From Nocardiopsis coralli (GTDB lineage: Bacteria > Actinomycetota > Actinomycetes > Streptosporangiales > Streptosporangiaceae), in assembly GCF_014892575.1 (NCBI RefSeq), contig NZ_JADBGI010000006.1, forward strand, positions 62,001-126,000: 64,000 nt of DNA, in the 5' to 3' direction. Positions 42,933 to 51,547 of this stretch are shown here, one piece after another. The position numbers and the translations under genes were made by a program. Under the pieces are notes generated by a model. That model did not search any database and was not told where the DNA came from. It saw nothing but the letters and a program-made list of their open reading frames with translations. How positions within the stretch are numbered: position 1 is the first letter of the stretch; each line of letters begins with the position of its first letter.

Positions 42933-42980
42933 AGAGCCAGCGAGGGGAATCGAACCCCTGACCTACCGCTTACAAGGCGG
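42933..42980. repeat. Right att copy of the AICE
   Basis: 48 bp identical to 20449-20496. This copy completes the intact tRNA-Thr gene, so insertion does not inactivate the tRNA. Confidence 0.9.
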
Positions 42981-43007
42981 TTGCTCTGCCGATTGAGCTA
43001 CGCTGGC
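42935..43007 (-). tRNA. tRNA-Thr (anticodon TGT)
   Basis: 73-nt cloverleaf. 7-bp acceptor stem (GCCAGCG/CGCTGGC), D-arm with GCTC...GAGC, anticodon loop CTTGTAA giving TGT, T-arm with GTTCGATTCC. CCA is not encoded. Integration site of the AICE. Confidence 0.97.
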
Positions 43008-43130
43008 GGGCGCTCCGCGCCGAGCGGGCCGGAGCGTCCAACCGAATGGTACCGGTTCCCGCGGCGGTCAGCCCACTCGGCGGGGTCCGGTGTCGACCGG
43101 GGACGCGCGCGGCGCCCCCGGTGCGGCCGA

Positions 43131-44096
43131 TCAGCCCTGCTCGGAGCGCAGGCGGGCGATCTCGTAGAGGGTCACACCGGCGGCGACGGATGCGTTGAGC
43201 GATTCGGCGGCGGTGATCGGGATGCTCGCGACGGCGTCGCAGTTCTCCCGCACCAGGCGCGAGATGCCCTTGCCCTCGGCGCCGACCACGACCACGAGCG
43301 GGCCCGTGGCCAGGTGCAGGCCCGGCAGGGTGGTGTCGCCGTCGGCGTCCAGGCCGACGGTGAAGAGCCCCTCCTTCTTGTAGGCCTCCAACGTCCGGTT
43401 GAGGTTGGTGGCCTGCGCGACGGGCAGGCGCGCCAGAGTCCCGGCGGAGGTCTTCCACGCGGTGGTGTTGACGCCGGCGGTGCGGCGCTCGGGGATCACG
43501 ATGCCGTGGGCGCCGAAGGCGGCCGCGGAGCGGGCGATCGCGCCGAGGTTGTGCGGGTCGGTGATCCCGTCGAGCACGACGATGAGGCCCGGCTCGTCGG
43601 CCGCCTTGGCGCGGTCGAGCAGGTCCTCGGGCGCGGCGTACTCGTAGGGGCGCACCTGGAGCACGATGCCCTGGTGCGCGGCACCGGGCTGGCCGTTGCT
43701 GTCGCAGCGGCGGTCGAGCTCGTTGCGGGTGACCTCGGAGACCTCGACGCCCAGGTCGCCGGCCAGGCGGGCGGCCTCGTTGACGCGGTCGTCGGAGTCG
43801 AGGCTGTTGGCCAGGAACAGGCGCTTGGCGGGCACGTGGGCACGCAGGGCCTCGACGACGGGGTTGCGTCCGACGAGCAGGTCGGAGTTGACCTTGCGGC
43901 CGCGCTGCTCGCCGCGGTCCTGGCCCTTGGGACCGGGGCCGCCCGCGGCTTGGCGCTTGGCGGCCTTGGCCTTCTGCTTGCCCTCGTACCAGTGGCGCTG
44001 CTCGGCGGGCAGGGTCCCGCTCTTGGCCTCGAGGGAACGGCGGTTCTTGCCGCCGCTGCCCTTGGTCGGGCCCTTCTTGTTCTTCTTCGCCGGCAT
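43131..44096 (-). CDS. rlmB: 23S rRNA (guanosine-2'-O-)-methyltransferase, RlmB/TrmH family
   Basis: 321 residues. Basic, disordered N-terminus (1-65), L30e-like RNA-binding domain, then a SPOUT knot domain with [29 protein letters not shown] and the final [10 protein letters not shown] block. Methylates a 23S rRNA guanosine. GGGAGG precedes ATG 44096. In actinobacteria it usually follows cysS; here a GH16 gene lies between. Confidence 0.93.
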   Translation of the reverse strand: MPAKKNKKGPTKGSGGKNRRSLEAKSGTLPAEQRHWYEGKQKAKAAKRQAAGGPGPKGQDRGEQRGRKVNSDLLVGRNPVVEALRAHVPAKRLFLANSLDSDDRVNEAARLAGDLGVEVSEVTRNELDRRCDSNGQPGAAHQGIVLQVRPYEYAAPEDLLDRAKAADEPGLIVVLDGITDPHNLGAIARSAAAFGAHGIVIPERRTAGVNTTAWKTSAGTLARLPVAQATNLNRTLEAYKKEGLFTVGLDADGDTTLPGLHLATGPLVVVVGAEGKGISRLVRENCDAVASIPITAAESLNASVAAGVTLYEIARLRSEQG

Positions 44097-44294
44097 GGTC
44101 GCCGCCTCCCGTACGTTCTGCGAGCATGCCGGAAGCGCGGTGCGTCCGGCGGTTGGTGCGCCGCCCAGAAGAGGCGGGCAAACCCCCAGACTACTGGGGA
44201 CACGGCACCGGACAGGTCCCTGTCCGCAGTTCACGGGGCCGCCCCCGCGGCCGCCTCCCCCGGGCTCGGGAAGGGAGGCGCCGCGGGGCCGGGG

Positions 44295-45197
44295 TCATCC
44301 CATGTCGTAGACGCGCACGTGGTCGACGACCATCTGCTGCGGGAACTCGGTGCTGTCGTCGGGGTAACCGGGCCACTCGCCGCCGACGGCGACGTTGAGG
44401 ATCAGGAAGAACTCCTGGTCGAAGACCCAGTCACCGTCCACGTCGTCGGCAGTGATGGTGTTGAAGGGCACGTCGTCGACCGACCAGGTGATGGAGCCGG
44501 GCTCCCAGTCGATGGCGTAGGTGTGGAAGTCGTCGGCGAACGATCCCCCGTCGGGGTGGTCGTAGGAGGAGCCGACACCGTCGCCGCCGGAGTAGCCGGG
44601 CCCGTGCACGGTGCCGTGGACGGTACCGGTCTCGTGCCCGATGAACTCCATGACGTCGATCTCGCCGGAGTCGGGCCAGGGGGTCTCGGGGAACTCCGAA
44701 CCCAGCATCCAGAACGCCGGCCAGATGCCTTGGCCCTCGGGGAGCTGGATGCGGGCCTCGACCCGCCCGTACTCGTGCTCCATGTTGCCCTGGGTGGTCA
44801 TGCGCGCGGACGTGTACTCGTCGCCCTCGTCCAGGGCGGTGATGACGAGGTTGCCGTCGCCGTCGAGGGCCGAGTTGTCCCGGCTCTCGGTGTAGTTCTG
44901 CAGCTCTTCGTTGCCCCAGCCGTGGTCGCCGGTCTCGTGGTTCCAGTTGTCGGGGTCGGGGGCGTCGCCCTCGGATCCCTCGAACTCGTCGGACCAGACA
45001 AGCTCGGCCTCCTGCGCGGCCTCGGGCGCGTCGTTGGAGACGGGTTCGATGTTCACCGCGGGGTCGTCGCCCCAGGTGAGCGCGGTCGCGGTGAGCGCGA
45101 CGGCGGCCCCGGCGGCCAGGGCGGGAACGGTGTAGCGGCCGGCCCTGCGACGGGTGCGGCGGGAAGTGCGGGGGAGGTTTCTGTTGTCGGTGCTCAT
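44295..45197 (-). CDS. Glycoside hydrolase family 16, endo-beta-1,3-glucanase type
   Basis: 300 residues. Arg-rich signal peptide with hydrophobic core (about 20-43), then one GH16 jelly-roll. Catalytic GEIDVMEF holds Glu179 and Glu184 with Asp181 between. WPAFWMLG and HTYAIDWEPG are also typical. Secreted laminarinase or lichenase. No carbohydrate-binding module. A CelR/CebR-type operator lies 162 bp upstream. Confidence 0.93.
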   Translation of the reverse strand: MSTDNRNLPRTSRRTRRRAGRYTVPALAAGAAVALTATALTWGDDPAVNIEPVSNDAPEAAQEAELVWSDEFEGSEGDAPDPDNWNHETGDHGWGNEELQNYTESRDNSALDGDGNLVITALDEGDEYTSARMTTQGNMEHEYGRVEARIQLPEGQGIWPAFWMLGSEFPETPWPDSGEIDVMEFIGHETGTVHGTVHGPGYSGGDGVGSSYDHPDGGSFADDFHTYAIDWEPGSITWSVDDVPFNTITADDVDGDWVFDQEFFLILNVAVGGEWPGYPDDSTEFPQQMVVDHVRVYDMG

Positions 45198-45358
45198 TCG
45201 GTGCTCCGGGGGTGGAGAGTGGCGGGAAACGAGCCCTGGACCTGCGCGGCACGGGGGCCGTGGAGATCCTGTAGATGCCTGGTTAACCTCAGCTGAACCA
45301 GTGTTAAGCGACTGTACGTGCGGGGTCGGTCACCGACAAGGGGGTCGCGGCGGAAATT

Positions 45359-45372
45359 TGGGAACGCTCCCA
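45359..45372. promoter_or_regulatory. CelR/CebR-type operator upstream of GH16
   Basis: TGGGAACGCTCCCA matches 13 of 14 bases of TGGGAGCGCTCCCA, bound by CelR of Thermobifida and CebR of Streptomyces, LacI-family repressors released by cellobiose. The 308-bp gap here also holds a 6-bp dyad (CTGGTT/AACCAG, 45279-45301) and the cysS terminator, but no gene. Confidence 0.75.
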
Positions 45373-45435
45373 CAGCTGCGACCGGCGACCCCATCGGAAC
45401 TCGGTCCGGTGAGACACCCCGCCCCCGAACGACGG

Positions 45436-45468
45436 CGGGGTGCCGCGGCCCTCGGCCACGGCACCCCG
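45436..45468 (-). terminator. cysS terminator hairpin
   Basis: 10-bp perfect stem (45436-45445, 45459-45468) just past the cysS stop on the minus strand. Confidence 0.6.
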
Positions 45469-45505
45469 TGCGTTCATGTCCCCGGCCCCACGACCGGGCG
45501 CCGGT

Positions 45506-46909
45506 TCACCCCCGGCGCAGGTCCCAGCGCGGCCCCTGCGGGGTGTCCTCGACCACGACACCGGCCTCGGTCAGCTGGTCGCGGATCGCGTCGGCCGCGG
45601 CGTAGTCCTTGCGCGCGCGGGCGGCCTGGCGCTGCTCCAGGGCCACCGACACCAGGGCGTCGACGACCTCGGACAGCCCCTGGTCACCGCCGCCGGACCA
45701 CTTCTCGCTCAGCGGGTCCAGCCCCAGCACGTCGAGCATGGTGCGCAGCTCGGAGGCGTACTGGGCGGCCTTGTCGTTGCTGTCGGAGGCCAGGGCGCTG
45801 TTGCCCTCGCGCACGTGGCCGTGCACGACCGCGAGCGCCTGCGAGACGCCGAGGTCGTCGTTGAGCGCGGCCTCGAAGTCGCCGGGCACCTGCTGTGCGG
45901 GTGTGACTTCCCCCAGCACCTCGACGGCACGGGTCAGGAACCCCTCCACGCGCTGGTAGGCGGCAGCGGCCTCCTGCAGCGCCTCGTCGGAGTAGTCGAT
46001 CGTGGAGCGGTAGTGCGCCTGGGCGAGGTAGTACCGCAGCTCGACCGGGCGCACCTTCTCGATGAGCTTGGGGATGAGCAGCGAGTTCCCCACGGACTTG
46101 CTCATCTTCTCGCCGCCGACCTTGAGCATGCCGTTGTGCAGCCAGTACTGGGTGAACCCGTCGCCGGCGGCACGCGACTGGGCCTGCTCGTTCTCGTGGT
46201 GCGGGAAGACCAGGTCGAGCCCGCCGCCGTGGATGTCGAAGCTCGGCCCCAGGTACTTGGTCGCCATCGCCGAGCACTCCAGGTGCCAGCCCGGTCGCCC
46301 ACGGCCCCAGGGGGTGTCCCAGCTGGGCTCGCCCGGCTTGGCCCCCTTCCACAGGGCGAAGTCGCGCGGGTCGCGCTTGTCCCGGTCGGGGTCGGAGTCG
46401 GCCGCCTCCTGCACCTGGTCGAGGCGCTGGTTGGAGAGCTCGCCGTAGGGCGGGTAGGAGCGCACGTCGAAGTAGACGTCGCCGGAACCGTCCTCCGCGG
46501 CGTAGGCGTGGCCGTCGTCGATGAGGCGCTGCATGAGCTCGATCATCTCGGGCACATGGCCGGTGGCCCGGGGCTCCACGGTCGGCGGGAGGCAGCCGAG
46601 GGTCTCGTAGGCCCAGGTGAACGCACGCTGGTTGCGTTCACTGACCTGCCACCACGGAACGCCCTCTTCGGAGGCGGTGACGATGATCTTGTCGTCGATG
46701 TCGGTGACGTTGCGGCAGAAGGTGACGTCGTACCCCAGGTGGGTGAGCCACCGCCGCAGGATGTCGAAGTTGACCCCGGAGCGGATGTGTCCGATGTGCG
46801 GAGGTGCCTGCACTGTGGCACCACACAGGTACAGGGACGCACAACCCTCGCGCAGCGGGGCGAATTCGCGGACCTGTCGGGCACTGGTGTCATAGAAGCG
46901 CAGACTCAC
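45506..46909 (-). CDS. cysS: Cysteinyl-tRNA synthetase
   Basis: 467 residues. Class I synthetase with the HIGH signature (PHIGHIRSG) and KMSKS ([11 protein letters not shown]). Zinc ligands Cys in LYLCGATVQ, Cys in HLECSAM and His in PHHENE select cysteine. I chose GTG 46909 (SLRFYDTS follows, the normal N-terminus); a GTG at 46942 would add 11 residues. Confidence 0.95.
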   Translation of the reverse strand: MSLRFYDTSARQVREFAPLREGCASLYLCGATVQAPPHIGHIRSGVNFDILRRWLTHLGYDVTFCRNVTDIDDKIIVTASEEGVPWWQVSERNQRAFTWAYETLGCLPPTVEPRATGHVPEMIELMQRLIDDGHAYAAEDGSGDVYFDVRSYPPYGELSNQRLDQVQEAADSDPDRDKRDPRDFALWKGAKPGEPSWDTPWGRGRPGWHLECSAMATKYLGPSFDIHGGGLDLVFPHHENEQAQSRAAGDGFTQYWLHNGMLKVGGEKMSKSVGNSLLIPKLIEKVRPVELRYYLAQAHYRSTIDYSDEALQEAAAAYQRVEGFLTRAVEVLGEVTPAQQVPGDFEAALNDDLGVSQALAVVHGHVREGNSALASDSNDKAAQYASELRTMLDVLGLDPLSEKWSGGGDQGLSEVVDALVSVALEQRQAARARKDYAAADAIRDQLTEAGVVVEDTPQGPRWDLRRG

Positions 46910-47186
46910 GCTCTTGAGCGTATCTGCTTTCCCTTCGCGCACGAGTCACAAACAACGAACCTTCGGGGCTCACCGCCCGTGCCCGGCGGCGCTCGCGGAC
47001 GCGCACGCGGGGGAGAAATGGTTGAGCCGTATTGACACCAGCGGCATGTGAGATAAACCGGCCGCGGCCGCGCTCGCGCCCTCCCGAATCAGGCATATCC
47101 CCCGGACATCGGCGCCGGCCGCCGTCGGGAAGCAACCGGAATCGGCCGGAATCTCGTGTTGGCGGCACCCCCTCGACTACTCTGCG

Positions 47187-49391
47187 ATGACGATGGCCCC
47201 TAACAACACGACCCCCGAGGAACAGCGCGACCGGTCCGGTGACCGAGCAGCGGGAGCCGGCCCCCTCATCGGCGGCACCGTCTTCGTCGGCGTCATCACC
47301 GCGTGCGCGCTCGTGCTCTCCTACCACGGCCTTTACCAGCTCGCCGAGTACGGCGGACACGAGGGCAGCGCGTTCGCCCACGTGTTCCCCGTGACCTACG
47401 CCTTGATCGTCCTCATGGCCTTCTGGGTCAGTTACGTTCTGCGTTCGGCACCGCCCCGCGACCGCCTGTGGGTCGACGTCGGGCTCATCCCCGTGCTGAT
47501 CCTGTTCGCGGGGGCCACCATGGTCGCGCGCAACCTCGGTCTCTTCGACCCGCAGATCACAGGGCCGCTGCTGTCCGAACGCGTCGCCAACGTCATCGTC
47601 GCGGTCGCCCCGCTGGCCGCGCTCCTCATCGCGATCCTGCTGTGGATCACGGTCCGCGCCCACATGCGGCGACGGAACCGGGGCACCGCGCGCCCGAAGC
47701 CCTCCGCCGACCGCACGACGGTGCTGCCCGCCCGCCGCCCGGCCTCCGAGGAGCCGGAGCCCGCGCCGCTCAAGACCCGCCTGTTCGACCTCGGCCAGGA
47801 GAACCGTGGGGAGGACGAGGAGGACTCCACCGAGACCGAGCGTCTGCCCGCGGTCGGCGCTGCCTCGGAACGCGACGGGGAGGACGCCGAGCCGGAGCCG
47901 GTCGCCGACACACACGCGTTCGCGCGGCCGGAGGAGCCGGAAGAGCCCGAGGAGCCGGACGAGGTGCGCTCGGAGGCCCCCGCCGAGGTCGACCCCCCGG
48001 AGGAACCCGAGCCGGAGCCCGTCGAGGCACGGTCGGAGCCCGGTCCGGAGACCGGTTCCCTCCCCCGCCGCACGGGCGGGGACAACCCCATCAAACGCGC
48101 CGCAGAACAGCCGCCGGTCGTCCCGGGCGCCGCACCTCCGCGCGAGCCCGAGCCCGCCCCGGAGGACGATGCCGCGTTCCACCCGGTCGTGGTGCCCGAC
48201 CACCTCGCCGACGAGGGCTTCGAGCACCAGTCCCCGGTGGGCGACCCCGTCACCGACGAGGCCGAGGCGCCCCGCGAGGAAGCTCCGGACGCCGGGGCCG
48301 ACCTCACCGGGACGGCCACGGAGAGCCCCGCTGAACCCGTGCCGGCCGCGCCCGCACGGGCCGAGGCCACCCCACCCGTGCGTGCTGTCGGAACGTTCGA
48401 GACCCCGGCCCACGGCCCGGCGAACGCCGACGCCGACCCCGTGGACCCGGAACGCCCGGACGAAGGCCGTCCGGCGCCCGACGCCGGTGCTGCAGCCGCA
48501 GGGCCGGGCCCGGCCCCCGCCCCCGCGGGTCCCGACACCGGTTCCGTGGAGCCCGACCTGGAAGCAGAGTCCGCGGGGCCCGCCCACGACGTGCCTTCCG
48601 CGACCGAGTCCGTGCCCTTCGGGGCTCCGTCCGAGACCCCTTCCGCCCCGGACCACCCCCCGGAGGAGGCCCCGGTCGCCTCCGCAGGCCTGGACGACGA
48701 GGAGGACGGGGACCCGGCGTCCCCGGCGCCCGATCCCGCCGGGGACGAGCCCGCCGACGAGAGCGCCGACGGCCCCGCCCTGTGGGAACCGCCCACGGAG
48801 GAGACCGGCGGCATCCTGGACGACTACGTGCCCCCGGTGTGGACCCCGCCCGAGGACGACGGTCCCCTCGTCGGCACGTCCGTCGGCGAGACCGAGGGGT
48901 CCGAGGTGGCCGACGGCCCCGTCCCGGCTCTGGACCACGACACCGGCCCGGAGGTCCGCGCGGCCTTCGGAAGGCCGGCCGCCGTCCCGCCCGGTGCGTC
49001 CGTGCCCGAGGAGCCCGAGCACACCCCGGACACCGAGGAGCACGACCGCTCCGAGCCCGGCGACGCAGACTCGGCCCCCGAACCCACGGAAGTCGAGGAG
49101 CCGGCCGAACCGGCCGAGCCCGCCGAGCTCGAAGACCCCGCGTCCGACGCCCCGCCCGAGGAACCCGCCGACGACGGGGACGCGGTCCGCCGCACGACAC
49201 CGCCGCCGCTGCGCCGCACCCCTCCGCCGCCCGCCAAGCCGCGTTCGTCCCCGGCGGCGCAGGCGCAGGACGCACGGTCCCTGCGCAAGCGTCCGATGGT
49301 GCTCAAGCCGCGCCGTCCCCCGATCCCGGACCTCAACTCGGGCCCGCCCTCCCGGCAGGTCCGCAGCGAGCCGATGCGCCCGGAGGACTGA
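47187..49391 (+). CDS. Membrane protein with long acidic proline-rich tail, DUF2637-like
   Basis: 734 residues. Four hydrophobic helices (about 25-155), of the DUF2637 pattern, then more than 500 residues rich in Glu, Pro, Asp and Ala, ending in a short basic stretch (RRTTPPPLRRTPPPPAK and onward). The tail is probably disordered and cytosolic. It stands alone between cysS (divergent) and ispF (convergent). DUF2637 proteins are known from plasmid spread functions; role here unknown. Confidence 0.8.
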   Translation: MTMAPNNTTPEEQRDRSGDRAAGAGPLIGGTVFVGVITACALVLSYHGLYQLAEYGGHEGSAFAHVFPVTYALIVLMAFWVSYVLRSAPPRDRLWVDVGLIPVLILFAGATMVARNLGLFDPQITGPLLSERVANVIVAVAPLAALLIAILLWITVRAHMRRRNRGTARPKPSADRTTVLPARRPASEEPEPAPLKTRLFDLGQENRGEDEEDSTETERLPAVGAASERDGEDAEPEPVADTHAFARPEEPEEPEEPDEVRSEAPAEVDPPEEPEPEPVEARSEPGPETGSLPRRTGGDNPIKRAAEQPPVVPGAAPPREPEPAPEDDAAFHPVVVPDHLADEGFEHQSPVGDPVTDEAEAPREEAPDAGADLTGTATESPAEPVPAAPARAEATPPVRAVGTFETPAHGPANADADPVDPERPDEGRPAPDAGAAAAGPGPAPAPAGPDTGSVEPDLEAESAGPAHDVPSATESVPFGAPSETPSAPDHPPEEAPVASAGLDDEEDGDPASPAPDPAGDEPADESADGPALWEPPTEETGGILDDYVPPVWTPPEDDGPLVGTSVGETEGSEVADGPVPALDHDTGPEVRAAFGRPAAVPPGASVPEEPEHTPDTEEHDRSEPGDADSAPEPTEVEEPAEPAEPAELEDPASDAPPEEPADDGDAVRRTTPPPLRRTPPPPAKPRSSPAAQAQDARSLRKRPMVLKPRRPPIPDLNSGPPSRQVRSEPMRPED

Positions 49392-49432
49392 CCCCGCGCC
49401 CCGGAGGTCAGCCGCTCCCCAAGGCAAGGCAA

Positions 49433-49467
49433 AAGGCGCCCGCGAGCCATCCGCTCGCGGGCGCCTT
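49433..49467. terminator. Bidirectional terminator
   Basis: 14-bp perfect stem (49433-49446, 49454-49467) between convergent genes, with A and T runs on its flanks. Confidence 0.85.
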
Positions 49468-49488
49468 CGTCGTGGTCCCTGTTCCGGG

Positions 49489-49968
49489 TCAGGCCGTGGG
49501 CACGCACAGGGCGGTCGCCACCGCCGCGATGCCCTCGCCCCGGCCCGTGAGCCCGAGCCCGTCCGTCGTGGTCGCAGAGACGCTCACCGGGGCGCCGACG
49601 ACTTCGCCGAGCACCTTCTCCGCCTCCGCCCTGCGCGGGGCGAACTTGGGCCGGTTGCTGATGATCTGGATCGACACGTTGCCGACCTCGAAGCCGGCCG
49701 TGTGCACCCGGGCGACCGTCTCGGTGAGCAGGGCCGCACCGGAGGCGCCCTTCCACCGGGGGTCGGAGGTGCCGTAGTTGGATCCGAGGTCGCCCAGCCC
49801 GCACGCCGACAGCAGGGCGTCACAGGCGGCGTGGGCGGCCACGTCACCGTCGGAATGGCCACTGACCCCTTCTTCGCCCGGCCATTCCAGACCGGCAAGA
49901 AAAAGGGTGTGGTCAGGAGAAAAGGGATGGACGTCTGTTCCGACGCCCACCCTGGGAATTCGTGTCAT
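49489..49968 (-). CDS. ispF: 2-C-methyl-D-erythritol 2,4-cyclodiphosphate synthase
   Basis: 159 residues. MEP pathway enzyme making the cyclodiphosphate for isoprenoids. Metal-site motif GVGTDVHPF, active loop [17 protein letters not shown] and C-terminal [16 protein letters not shown] are clear. It follows carD by 82 bp. The usual ispD partner is absent between them. Weak ribosome site. Confidence 0.95.
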   Translation of the reverse strand: MTRIPRVGVGTDVHPFSPDHTLFLAGLEWPGEEGVSGHSDGDVAAHAACDALLSACGLGDLGSNYGTSDPRWKGASGAALLTETVARVHTAGFEVGNVSIQIISNRPKFAPRRAEAEKVLGEVVGAPVSVSATTTDGLGLTGRGEGIAAVATALCVPTA

Positions 49969-49991
49969 GAAAAAGTGATATTCCACAATCG

Positions 49992-50027
49992 CGCCCCGGC
50001 CGATCCTGAGAATCTTCGGCCGGGGCG
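49992..50027 (-). terminator. carD-ispF intergenic hairpin
   Basis: 12-bp perfect stem (49992-50003, 50016-50027). Lacks a T-run; may partly terminate or protect the carD mRNA. Confidence 0.5.
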
Positions 50028-50050
50028 ACGACTTGTTCGTCTGTGGTCCC

Positions 50051-50533
50051 CTAGTTGGTGAGAACCTCGTCGAGGAGGGCTTCGGCCTTGTCCTCGTTGG
50101 TCTTCTCCGCGAGTGCGAGCTCACTGACGAGGATCTGGCGGGCCTTGGCGAGCATGCGCTTCTCCCCTGCTGAGAGACCGCGCTCCTTGTCCCGGCGCCA
50201 GAGGTCGCGCACGACCTCCGCGACCTTGTTGACGTCGCCGGACGCCAACTTCTCCAGATTGGCCTTGTAGCGCCTGGACCAGTTCGTGGGCTCCTCGGTG
50301 TGCGGAGCCCGCAGCACCTCGAAGACCTTGTCCAGACCGTCCTGACCCACCACGTCGCGAACGCCGACGTCCTGGGCGTTCTCAGCCGGCACGCGCACCG
50401 TCAGATCGCCCTTGTCAACCCTCAGAACGAGGTAGGTTCTGTCCTCGCCCTTAATGGTGCGAGTCTCGATCGCTTCAATACGAGCAGCCCCATGATGGGG
50501 GTAGACAACAGTGTCGCCGACCTTGAAAGCCAT
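50051..50533 (-). CDS. carD: CarD family RNA polymerase-binding regulator
   Basis: 160 residues. N-terminal Tudor-like domain ([17 protein letters not shown]) binds the RNA polymerase beta lobe; the C-terminal helical domain with [12 protein letters not shown] contacts promoter DNA and holds the Trp that props open the bubble. Essential in mycobacteria for rRNA transcription. Confidence 0.95.
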   Translation of the reverse strand: MAFKVGDTVVYPHHGAARIEAIETRTIKGEDRTYLVLRVDKGDLTVRVPAENAQDVGVRDVVGQDGLDKVFEVLRAPHTEEPTNWSRRYKANLEKLASGDVNKVAEVVRDLWRRDKERGLSAGEKRMLAKARQILVSELALAEKTNEDKAEALLDEVLTN

Positions 50534-50761
50534 GTGACAGGTACCCCTTCCGCTACCACGAGGATACCATGAATCTGTGACTTAACGTACCTATTAGGTT
50601 TGCGAAGCTGCAGGTCAGGCCACACTTTTCAGGGGTTGACAAAGTATACCCCGCTGCTACTGCATGCCTGGTCGGAGCGGCGCGGGGGCCTTTCGGCCCC
50701 CGCACACAGGGAAGATCGGCACCACCGCGACGTGTGGGCGCGGCGCCTCCCGAGAGCCGTG

Positions 50762-51424
50762 TCACGCTTCCGGCTCGTAGTCCTCCCGCCGGTCACCCGT
50801 GACCATGTAGACCAAGTTGTCGGCCACGTGCACCGCGTGGTCACCGAAGCGTTCGTAGAAGCGCCCGACGAGTGTGACGTCCATCGTGGCCTCAACGCCG
50901 TACTCCCACCCGGGCGCGAGGATGCGCTCCAGGAGCTTGCGGCGCAGGCGGTCCATCCTGTCGTCGTCCTTGTCGAGTTCCCAGGCGGTGTCGGGGTCCT
51001 TCTCGGTGATGACCTCGCCGGCCTTGGTGACGAGCATCTCGGCCTGGTGGCCCATCTCCAGCACGATCGAGCGCACCGGCTTGGGGATCGCGGAGTCCGG
51101 GTGGCGCCGACGGGCGATCTTGGCCAGGTGGACGGCGTGGTCGCCCATGCGCTCCAGGTCGCCGCGCATGTACAGCGACGTGATGATGGTCCGCAGGTCG
51201 GAGGCGACCGGCTGCTGGCGGGCCATGAGGCTGAAGGCGGTGTCCTCGATCTCCTGGTCCAGGCGGTTGATCTCCTCGTCTCCGGAGATGACCTCCTGGG
51301 CCGCGTTGAGGTCGCTGTCGAGCAGCGCCGTCGTGGCTCGGGCCACGGCATGCCTGGCCAGCCTCGTCATCTCGACGAGGCGTTCGCTCAGGCTGTCGAG
51401 GCCCTCGTGGTAGGTATCGCGCAT
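50762..51424 (-). CDS. phoU: PhoU-type phosphate signalling protein
   Basis: 220 residues, two PhoU three-helix bundles with the metal motifs ERMGDHAVHLAKIA and ERFGDHAVHVADNL. Modulates phosphate sensing by the kinase. Divergent from the kinase gene, with a PHO box in the gap. Confidence 0.95.
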   Translation of the reverse strand: MRDTYHEGLDSLSERLVEMTRLARHAVARATTALLDSDLNAAQEVISGDEEINRLDQEIEDTAFSLMARQQPVASDLRTIITSLYMRGDLERMGDHAVHLAKIARRRHPDSAIPKPVRSIVLEMGHQAEMLVTKAGEVITEKDPDTAWELDKDDDRMDRLRRKLLERILAPGWEYGVEATMDVTLVGRFYERFGDHAVHVADNLVYMVTGDRREDYEPEA

Positions 51425-51464
51425 AGGTCAATGCTCCCAGTGGTAATTCGAAGTGTCGGCCAAG

Positions 51465-51486
51465 GTTCGGTGAACGCTGGGCGAAC
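51465..51486 (-). promoter_or_regulatory. PHO box between phoU and senX3
   Basis: On the minus strand two 11-bp direct repeats, GTTCGCCCAGC and GTTCACCGAAC, fit the PhoP/RegX3 repeat pattern of actinobacteria. Points to phosphate control of phoU and the two-component genes. Confidence 0.7.
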
Positions 51487-51547
51487 CTCGCCCGTGTCAC
51501 CTGCCCTGACCGGGTAAAGCCACACCCCGCACGTTTACGATCGAACC

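Larger units (their letters stand above)
20449..42980. mobile_element. Actinomycete integrative and conjugative element (AICE) in tRNA-Thr
   Basis: About 22.5 kb bounded by a perfect 48-bp direct repeat of the tRNA-Thr(TGT) 3' part; the right copy keeps the tRNA intact. It carries int and xis at the right end, a replication module, an FtsK/TraB-type translocase for double-stranded DNA transfer, small membrane proteins, a GntR/UTRA regulator of KorSA type, and a Nudix protein, as in pSAM2-like elements. Matching 15-bp arm-type sequences lie just inside both ends. It appears complete and may be mobile. Confidence 0.92.

Noticed and set aside
46890..49427. An 845-residue minus-strand frame of Gly and Val
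   Set aside because: Mirror of the acidic-tail membrane gene; no ribosome site or motif.
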